Made by a program: the position numbers and the translations under genes
DNA from: Campylobacteraceae bacterium
Lineage (GTDB): Bacteria > Campylobacterota > Campylobacteria > Campylobacterales > Sulfurovaceae
Assembly: GCA_026995985.1 (NCBI GenBank)
Contig: JALWNF010000194.1
Location: 1-11,589 of the forward strand
Length of the DNA stretch: 11,589 nucleotides
Direction of reading: 5' to 3'
Part shown: positions 7,058 through 11,589 of the stretch, in pieces
Numbering within the stretch: position 1 is the first letter of the stretch
How the letters are laid out: each line of letters starts with the position of its first letter
The notes under the pieces: generated by a model
What the model was told of the DNA's origin: nothing
Databases searched by the model: none
Seen by the model: only the letters and a program-made list of their open reading frames with translations

Positions 7058-8149
7058 ATGGGACTTTTTGACTGGCTATTTGGACAATTTATTGAAGTTA
7101 TTGAGTGGACAGATGATTCACACGACACTATGGTCTACCGATTTCCTACATACAACAATGAGATTAAATATGGAGCTAAATTGACAGTTAGAGAGTCTCA
7201 AGTAGCTGTCTTTGTTAATGAGGGGGTAGTTGCTGATATTTTAGAGCCTGGAATATATGAACTAGAGACAAAAAATCTACCTATTATGACCTCCTTAAAC
7301 CATTGGGACCATGGATTTAACTCTCCATTTAAAGCAGAGGTCTATTTTGTAAATACTAAACGCTTTACTGACCTAAAGTGGGGAACAAAAAATCCTATTA
7401 TGGTACGTGACCCAGAGTTCTCCATGGTTAGGCTTCGTGCCTTTGGAACCTATGAAATTCGCATTAGTGACCCTAAACAGTTTATGAATGAGATTGTAGG
7501 AACAGATGGTCACTTTACTATTGATGAGATAGATGACCAACTAACAAATCTTATTATCTCAAAATTTACAACCATTTTAGGTGAGAGTAATATCCCTGTT
7601 TTAGACTTAGCCTCTAACTATGAGAAGTTTTCAGAGTATATATCTAAAAAGATTGCTCCATACTTTGGAGAGTATGGACTACACCTTACAAAAGTTTTAG
7701 TAGAGAATATCTCTTTACCATCTGATGTAGAGAAGGCTCTTGACAAACGTAGTAGCCGTGAGATTACAGGCGACCTTGATAAACATATAAAGTACCAAAC
7801 AGGAGAAGCACTAGGTTCTGAAAATAGTAGCTCTATGGGTGATATTGTAGGTATGGGTGCGGGTATTGCCATAGGGCAATCTATGGCAGAGAGCCTCTCT
7901 AAAGATAGAGTTGACAAAACTACCCCTCCTCCTATTCCTAAGGCTAATAGTAAAAAGTACTATGTTGCTTTAAGTGATGAGAGAGAAGGGCCTTATGATA
8001 TTAATACTATTCAACTACTTATTAGTAAAGATAAAATCAAAAAAGATACTCTTGTCTGGAGGGAGGGCTTAGACGATTGGGTTGAAGCCTATACTATTTT
8101 AAAAGAATACTTTAATACTACCACCCCTCCACCACTACCAAAAACATGA
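7058..8149 (+). CDS. SPFH-domain protein (YdjI/virion-core-like) with C-terminal GYF_2 domain
   Basis: The first ~235 of 363 residues match the YdjI-type SPFH family: an amphipathic start (MGLFDWLFGQFIEVIEW), then ESQVAVFVNEGVVADILEPGIYEL (47-70), VYFVNTKRFTDLKWGTKNPI (95-114) and a long helical SPFH region ending about 238. SPFH proteins form membrane-associated oligomers. A Gly/Met/Ala-rich linker (257-280) leads to a GYF_2 (DUF4339) domain at 300-352, with GPYD, LVWREGLDDWVEA and conserved aromatics. Two near-identical proline motifs, TTPPPIPK (288-295) and TTPPPLPK (355-362), flank that domain. Bacillus YdjI, as I recall it, ends in a zinc ribbon instead. There is no clear transmembrane helix; membrane contact is probably by the N-terminal amphipathic segment. 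An AAAGGA ribosome site (7047-7052) lies at the end of telA, and the stop overlaps the next start as ATGA, so translation is coupled. Confidence 0.88.
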   Translation: MGLFDWLFGQFIEVIEWTDDSHDTMVYRFPTYNNEIKYGAKLTVRESQVAVFVNEGVVADILEPGIYELETKNLPIMTSLNHWDHGFNSPFKAEVYFVNTKRFTDLKWGTKNPIMVRDPEFSMVRLRAFGTYEIRISDPKQFMNEIVGTDGHFTIDEIDDQLTNLIISKFTTILGESNIPVLDLASNYEKFSEYISKKIAPYFGEYGLHLTKVLVENISLPSDVEKALDKRSSREITGDLDKHIKYQTGEALGSENSSSMGDIVGMGAGIAIGQSMAESLSKDRVDKTTPPPIPKANSKKYYVALSDEREGPYDINTIQLLISKDKIKKDTLVWREGLDDWVEAYTILKEYFNTTTPPPLPKT

Positions 8150-9282
8150 GATTTAAATCGATTAATTTTACTTGTAAAAATTGTGGGGCTCCTCTGCGTT
8201 TTAGCCCCATTGAAGAGAGCTTAAAGTGTGAGTTCTGTCAAAGTATAGAATCGATTGACGCCTCTTTAGAAGAGATTAAAGAGTATGACCTAAGTAAAGC
8301 ATTAATAGAGCTAAATAGACACCATGAAAAAGAGATTAACAAAGAGGTTAAGTGTAGTAAATGTGCTGCTACTTTTACCATGACCCCCTACTCTTTTTCA
8401 TCTAACTGTCCATATTGTGGAACACCTGCTATTATAGACTTTGTAAAAGAGGTTACCCCTGAATCACTTCTACCTTTTCAACTCTCACAAAAAGAGGCAA
8501 AAGAGGCTTTTAGAAAATGGGTTGGTTCTTTGTGGTTTGCACCATCTAAACTAGCTAAGTTTTTAATAGATGATGAAAAACTAAAAGGTTACTACCTTCC
8601 CTATTGGACATATGATGCAAAAACAGTTAGTGACTACCAAGGTCAAAGAGGAGATATCTACTATGTAACAGTAGAAAGAAATATTATTGTCAATGGAAGA
8701 GAGGTACGTCAAAGAGTTCAAGAGCCAAGAATTCGCTGGACACCTGTCTGGGGTCGTGTATACAATGAGTTTGATGATATAACTATTGGTGCCTCAAAGA
8801 CTCTATCTTATACTATCTTAGACAATCTTGCTCCTTGGTATACAGAAAAACTTGTCCCTTTCAATAAAAAATATCTTGCAGGATTTACCTCAGAGGAGTA
8901 CACAATTGGCTTAGATAATGGTTTTGAACTTGCTAAAGTTAAGATGAATAGAGTTATCCGTCAGAGTGTTCGTCAAGATATTGGTGGAGACCAACAGCAG
9001 ATTACATCACTAAAGACTAGCTATTATGATACCTCCTATAAAAATGTCCTCTTTCCTATTTGGACAGCTCAATTTAGATGGAAAAATAGAACATATAACT
9101 ATGCTATCAATGCACAGACAGGAAAGGTTTCAGGAGAGCGTCCATACTCTTGGATAAAAATAGCTTTAGTTGCTATAACACTATCAATAGCTATTGGTGG
9201 AGCTATATATATAGATGAACACCCACAAGCTATAGAGAAAGCCTCTAAATTTTTACATTTACTTTCTGTTAATTTTTCTTAG
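8146..9282 (+). CDS. Tail-anchored double zinc-ribbon protein (YdjG-like, TFIIB-type ribbon)
   Basis: The 378-residue protein begins with two zinc ribbons of identical spacing: C10-x2-C13-x14-C28-x2-C31 and C70-x2-C73-x14-C88-x2-C91. A beta-rich domain follows with the family hallmarks YLPYWTYDA (150-158) and FPIWTAQFRWKNRTYNYAIN followed by AQTGKVSGE (303-331). One membrane helix lies near the C-terminus (about 337-356). With no signal peptide, the ribbons and the beta domain are expected in the cytoplasm, held to the membrane by the tail. Databases often mislabel this family as a primosomal N' or helicase-like protein; there is no helicase motif here. Its ATG overlaps the SPFH stop by 4 bases, so the two are probably made in fixed ratio and may form a complex, as YdjG and YdjI are thought to do in Bacillus. 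The molecular function is unknown. Confidence 0.87.
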   Translation: MRFKSINFTCKNCGAPLRFSPIEESLKCEFCQSIESIDASLEEIKEYDLSKALIELNRHHEKEINKEVKCSKCAATFTMTPYSFSSNCPYCGTPAIIDFVKEVTPESLLPFQLSQKEAKEAFRKWVGSLWFAPSKLAKFLIDDEKLKGYYLPYWTYDAKTVSDYQGQRGDIYYVTVERNIIVNGREVRQRVQEPRIRWTPVWGRVYNEFDDITIGASKTLSYTILDNLAPWYTEKLVPFNKKYLAGFTSEEYTIGLDNGFELAKVKMNRVIRQSVRQDIGGDQQQITSLKTSYYDTSYKNVLFPIWTAQFRWKNRTYNYAINAQTGKVSGERPYSWIKIALVAITLSIAIGGAIYIDEHPQAIEKASKFLHLLSVNFS

Positions 9283-9306
9283 GTAAAATTTTTAAAAGGC
9301 TTTATA

Positions 9307-9924
9307 ATGATTATTTTTAAAAATTTCTTTTTACTATTGTTTCTTTCTGTAGCAATATTTTCTCAGGAGAGTATTGTTACTTCCAAAGAGGTGGTCTCAA
9401 CTGATTCTCCAGAAGAGTTAATTGGCAATAAAGTAGAGAGTTATGAATCTATCAATACTCAAAAGAGTTTAGAGGAACTTGCAAAAGAGATAGAGGAAAC
9501 TGTAGGAAGTATAGACAAAAATACCTCTATTGAAAAGGAGTCAATACCTCCTACATCTCAATATAAAGAAGAAATAACTCCTACCTCAATAAATGAAATG
9601 CCAACAAAGAGTTTTAATGATGCTCTTAACCAAGCAAAAGAGGAACACAAAACTATCTTACTTGAAGTTTATGAAACCAACTGTAAATTCTGTCAAAAGA
9701 TGGAGAGTAAAACCTTTTCTAAAAAGAGTATTATAGACTACCTTGGAAAGAACTTTGTTCTTATAAAAATAAATGCAGACAAACAAGAGCTTCCACTTGG
9801 ACTTAAACTTCAAATGACACCAATGCATGTCTTTATCACAGAGAACGAAGATATTAAAGATATGACTTTTGGTTTTTTAGAAGAGAAAGATTTTTTAGAA
9901 CTGCTTGAGAGAGAAAAGAAGTAA
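9307..9924 (+). CDS. Exported thioredoxin-fold protein with CKFC active site
   Basis: The 205-residue product starts with a signal sequence (MIIFKNFFLLLFLSVAIFSQ; there is no lipobox Cys). A low-complexity Ser/Thr/Glu-rich spacer (about 21-98) follows, then a thioredoxin-like domain (about 100-203) of the Thioredoxin_7/DsbD-gamma-like kind. The redox pair is C126-KF-C129, in LLEVYETNCKFCQKMES, and the cis-proline motif is T171-P172-M. Such proteins reduce or oxidise periplasmic thiols, often for cytochrome c or copper-site maturation, but the substrate cannot be read from sequence. The gene lies 24 bases after the zinc-ribbon gene with an AAAAGG ribosome site (9294-9299), so it is probably the last gene of the same operon. 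The long spacer between signal and domain is unusual and may let the domain reach out from the membrane if the signal is not cleaved. Confidence 0.85.
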   Translation: MIIFKNFFLLLFLSVAIFSQESIVTSKEVVSTDSPEELIGNKVESYESINTQKSLEELAKEIEETVGSIDKNTSIEKESIPPTSQYKEEITPTSINEMPTKSFNDALNQAKEEHKTILLEVYETNCKFCQKMESKTFSKKSIIDYLGKNFVLIKINADKQELPLGLKLQMTPMHVFITENEDIKDMTFGFLEEKDFLELLEREKK

Positions 9925-9952
9925 ATAGATACTTATTATTTTTCTTCTCTCT
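9908..9952. terminator. Imperfect hairpin at the convergent junction, possible bidirectional terminator
   Basis: AGAGAGAA (9908-9915) pairs with TTCTCTCT (9945-9952). After one A-C mismatch the stem continues for 8 pairs including two G-T pairs, around an 11-base loop. The hairpin contains the stop codon of the thioredoxin-like gene, and further T-rich sequence (TTTGTTTTT, 9960-9968) follows on the plus strand. It lies between two convergent operons, where terminators are expected. Pairing was done by eye and other foldings are possible. Confidence 0.4.
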
Positions 9953-9995
9953 AATAACCTTTGTTTTTAGGAAAAATAAGAGAGTCAGAAAAATT

Positions 9996-10121
9996 CTACT
10001 TATCTTCTTTATCTTTACTATTATTATCATCATCGCCATTAGCAATCAAATATTTACCATACATCATTGCCACAACAACAACAAGCACAACTACATAAGC
10101 TACCCAAGGCTCTCTGTTCAT
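9996..10121 (-). CDS. 41-residue single-pass membrane protein after fixH
   Basis: The start ATG (10121) lies 2 bases past the fixH stop, behind a strong GAGGAG ribosome site (10131-10126). The peptide begins MNREPWVAYVVVLVVVV, has one membrane helix (about 6-22), then MMYGKYLIANGDDD and a highly charged Asp/Asn/Lys tail (29-41). The ribosome site, immediate coupling and clear membrane-peptide composition make this a convincing gene. By position it belongs to the cbb3-oxidase accessory cluster and is the last gene there. It does not look like CcoQ or CcoS, which I considered. I know no function for it; a small assembly or stability factor for the oxidase is possible. Confidence 0.75.
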   Translation of the reverse strand: MNREPWVAYVVVLVVVVAMMYGKYLIANGDDDNNSKDKEDK

Positions 10122-10123
10122 AA

Positions 10124-10696
10124 CTACTCCTCTCTTGGTGTATTTGTTTTAATATAAAAATAACCTATATCTTTAATAACTTTTATTTGACCTTGAATAT
10201 TCCAATTACCTGCTTTGTTGATTTTAAATGTCGTTCTATAGACTCCATTTTCATAGATAAAATTGCTTAAGTCTATATCATACTTATCTACAATAGCTCT
10301 TGTAACTTGAAAAGTTATATTTGCATCAGAGATAGGCTTTTGAGTTTTTTTATCTACAATAGAAATAGCTAGAGTATTCTCTCCAACCTTTAGCATATTT
10401 TGATTAGAGCTATGTTTTTCCAATGAACGTTGACCTAGGAATGCATCTTTAATATCCATACCTATTCTATTTTCATTGACTTTAACATCTACATCATAGA
10501 GTTGATTAAACTTACGATTTTGAGCCATCATTTGGTTGAAGTTATTATCAATATTATGGTAAGAGTTTAAAAAGCTTTTATCTTCATATACAGGGGTATC
10601 TACTGCACTCTTTATAGTCCATATAATCATACTAAAAGTAAAACCAAAGATAAGAAAGAAAAAAGCCAACCAGAAGTGATATTTTTGAAACTTCAT
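10124..10696 (-). CDS. fixH: FixH/CcoH-family membrane protein, cbb3 oxidase accessory
   Basis: The 190-residue protein has one N-terminal membrane helix (about 7-28) and a periplasmic domain. The FixH signature is in its second half: NTLAISIVDKKTQKPISDAN, then FQVTRAIVDKYD, GVYRTTFKINKAGNWNIQG and a final beta strand FYIKTN. FixH/CcoH is known to help mature or stabilise cbb3-type cytochrome c oxidase. This one is longer between helix and domain than typical ~150-residue forms. I place the start at the ATG at 10696, which has AGGAG (10709-10705) at 8 bases; a TTG directly before it is a less likely start. The upstream TPM gene ends at 10708 and the AGGAG overlaps its stop codon, so the two are co-translated. 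Confidence 0.8.
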   Translation of the reverse strand: MKFQKYHFWLAFFFLIFGFTFSMIIWTIKSAVDTPVYEDKSFLNSYHNIDNNFNQMMAQNRKFNQLYDVDVKVNENRIGMDIKDAFLGQRSLEKHSSNQNMLKVGENTLAISIVDKKTQKPISDANITFQVTRAIVDKYDIDLSNFIYENGVYRTTFKINKAGNWNIQGQIKVIKDIGYFYIKTNTPREE

Positions 10697-10707
10697 CAAC
10701 TAAACTC

Positions 10708-11370
10708 CTACTTTTTAGATTTAAGTATAGCTATAGTATAAGCTATTAGACCAATAACAATAATAGTATACATAATAACTCTCCATATTGTAGAGGTTAC
10801 TGTACCTACACTTCCAATGCTTGATTTTAACTCTATGCCTCTGTTTTCTGCAATTTTATCTGTAATGGCTGCATACCCATTAAACATAGCCGCAGAGACT
10901 TTAGCATACATACTGTTTTTATCTTTTGATGCTAGAAGTGGAACAATATATCTATCTAAGATTTCATCTTTATCTAATACTCCAGTAAGGTCACTACTTG
11001 TTATTAGATTTATATGTGTATCTTCTAGTGAAGTTGTTAAAAGTACAAAGGGATTTTTTAACTCTTTTGTAATATTACTTTCATAAGATTTAATAAATTC
11101 CATTTTACTTTTAGTGCTACTAAATTTTCTATCTCTATAACTCTCTTTAGCATAGATATAAACAGATATACCTGTCTTTTTTAGAAGTTCATTTCCCATC
11201 TCATCTATTTTAGCAATAGAGCGTGGGTCAATCATTTTGTTACCACTCAATATAAATGGACTGCTTGTTTTAGTTAAAATAGGAGTAGAGCTGTTATTTT
11301 CAGCATAAGCTAAGTTAAGGGTTAGAAGGAGTGCAAAAAGCACTCCTATTTTTTTAAGTATTGCTCTCAT
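10708..11370 (-). CDS. TPM-domain protein, signal peptide plus C-terminal membrane anchor
   Basis: The 220-residue product has a signal peptide (cut likely after AYA, residue 23). A TPM domain (TLP18.3/Psb32/MOLO-1 type, about 45-175) is followed by a single membrane helix (about 196-215) ending in KSKK. Family marks are DPRSIAKIDEMGNELLKKTG (48-67), a beta strand ISVYIYA, and LTGVLDKDEILDRYIVPLL (128-146) followed by a helix. The domain would face the periplasm with a short cytoplasmic tail. TPM proteins act in photosystem repair in plants, and UPF0603 members such as Bacillus YdjH also belong here; a general enzymatic role is not settled. The start codon directly follows the stop of the 30-residue ORF with no good ribosome site, implying coupling. 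Position between DUF4006-like and fixH genes suggests a link to cbb3 oxidase. Confidence 0.8.
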   Translation of the reverse strand: MRAILKKIGVLFALLLTLNLAYAENNSSTPILTKTSSPFILSGNKMIDPRSIAKIDEMGNELLKKTGISVYIYAKESYRDRKFSSTKSKMEFIKSYESNITKELKNPFVLLTTSLEDTHINLITSSDLTGVLDKDEILDRYIVPLLASKDKNSMYAKVSAAMFNGYAAITDKIAENRGIELKSSIGSVGTVTSTIWRVIMYTIIVIGLIAYTIAILKSKK

Positions 11371-11463
11371 TTAACCAACAAATACTCTAGTTGAATCACC
11401 AAATGAAAGCATAATTGATGCTATTGCTGAGATAACTAGTAATATACCAATAATTTTATCCAT
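11371..11463 (-). CDS. 30-residue single-pass membrane peptide
   Basis: The ATG (11463) follows the stop of the DUF4006-like gene by 2 bases with the strong ribosome site AAAGGAGAG (11477-11469). The TAA abuts the ATG of the TPM gene with no gap. The product begins MDKIIGILLVISAIASIMLS and ends FGDSTRVFVG: one membrane helix (about 4-20) and a 10-residue tail. Exact packing between two genes plus the ribosome site argues for a real gene, perhaps needed to couple translation of the TPM gene. I do not recognise a named family. Confidence 0.7.
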   Translation of the reverse strand: MDKIIGILLVISAIASIMLSFGDSTRVFVG

Positions 11464-11465
11464 TA

Positions 11466-11589
11466 CTACTCTCCTTTTACATTTGTTCGCATTTTATAAT
11501 TCTCTGGACTAATTGCTTTTAATCCATTTAAATCTTGATTGATTTTGTAAAAATTAGTCGAATTTGCATTTTGTGTCTGAATTGCTAAT
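11466..11589 (-). CDS. C-terminal end of a DUF4006-like membrane protein, 5' end outside window
   Basis: An open frame enters from the right edge (codons in phase from 11588) and stops at TAG 11468-11466. The visible 40 residues include LAIQTQNANSTNFYKIN and LKAISPENYK. This resembles, from memory, the end of the small DUF4006 proteins that follow ccoP in Campylobacterota cbb3-oxidase operons (one membrane helix, then Q-rich and YKI...SPE-type residues). The domain's membrane helix would lie just beyond the edge. The gene is closely coupled to the 30-residue ORF downstream. The identification supports, but does not prove, that ccoNOQP lie to the right. Confidence 0.55.
   Translation of the reverse strand, partial: LAIQTQNANSTNFYKINQDLNGLKAISPENYKMRTNVKGE

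Noticed and set aside
6721..7128. Minus-strand open frame of 135 codons, Ser/Leu-rich
   Set aside because: It is antisense to the TelA helical region and the SPFH start, with low-complexity composition from reversed Glu/Lys/Arg codons.
4987..9924. Possibility that the operon is a phage-defence island or tellurite-resistance transposon
   Set aside because: There is no nuclease, NTPase, toxin domain, integrase, inverted-repeat end or composition shift, and it sits among housekeeping genes. The TelA name alone does not support tellurite resistance.
9854..10045. Minus-strand open frame of 63 codons across the convergent junction
   Set aside because: It overlaps the end of the thioredoxin-like gene and uses a different frame from the 41-residue peptide, which has a better ribosome site and a cleaner membrane-protein composition.
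10817..11086. Plus-strand open frame of 89 codons
   Set aside because: It is antisense to the TPM-domain coding region, which has clear family motifs.

Overview
The window reads as a stretch of Campylobacterota (Epsilonproteobacteria) chromosome, most like the Sulfurimonas/Sulfurovum/Arcobacter side of the phylum. This is inferred from the strong AT bias, a short RecO of the epsilonproteobacterial type, and the tail of what looks like a cbb3-oxidase (cco) gene cluster with a DUF4006-like protein, FixH and small membrane proteins. There are no insertion sequences, tRNAs, rRNAs or CRISPR arrays. No stretch longer than about 175 bases is without a gene.

Layout. (1) Bases 1-2722, minus strand: the first 907 codons of gltB (glutamate synthase large subunit), which runs off the left edge. 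(2) A 90-base divergent spacer, then recO on the plus strand (2813-3430). (3) A single gene at 3519-4901 with its own promoter-like upstream region, encoding an exported protein built from twelve 23-residue repeats in four modules plus a C-terminal peptidoglycan-binding domain. It is closed by a perfect 12-bp hairpin terminator (4923-4950). (4) A plus-strand operon at 4987-9924: a tiny membrane peptide ORF, an XpaC-family membrane protein, a TelA/YaaN-family protein, an SPFH-GYF_2 protein, a tail-anchored double zinc-ribbon protein and an exported thioredoxin-like protein. (5) Convergent to this, on the minus strand from the right edge to 9996: the end of a DUF4006-like gene, a 30-residue membrane peptide, a TPM-domain protein, FixH and a 41-residue membrane peptide. 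These are packed with 0-11 bases between stop and next start.

How the genes may work together. The operon at 4987-9924 is the most interesting part. XpaC with TelA (the xpaC-yaaN pair of Bacillus) and an SPFH protein with a YdjG-like zinc-ribbon protein (ydjGHI of Bacillus) are known as separate modules linked to membrane or envelope stress. Here they are fused into one tightly spaced operon with a periplasmic thioredoxin-fold protein at the end. A reasonable hypothesis is a membrane-surface scaffold: XpaC in the membrane, TelA coiled coils and the SPFH protein on the cytoplasmic face, and the zinc-ribbon protein anchored by its C-terminal helix. The biochemical output is unknown. The minus-strand genes probably serve assembly or function of the cbb3 terminal oxidase, whose structural genes would lie beyond the right edge.
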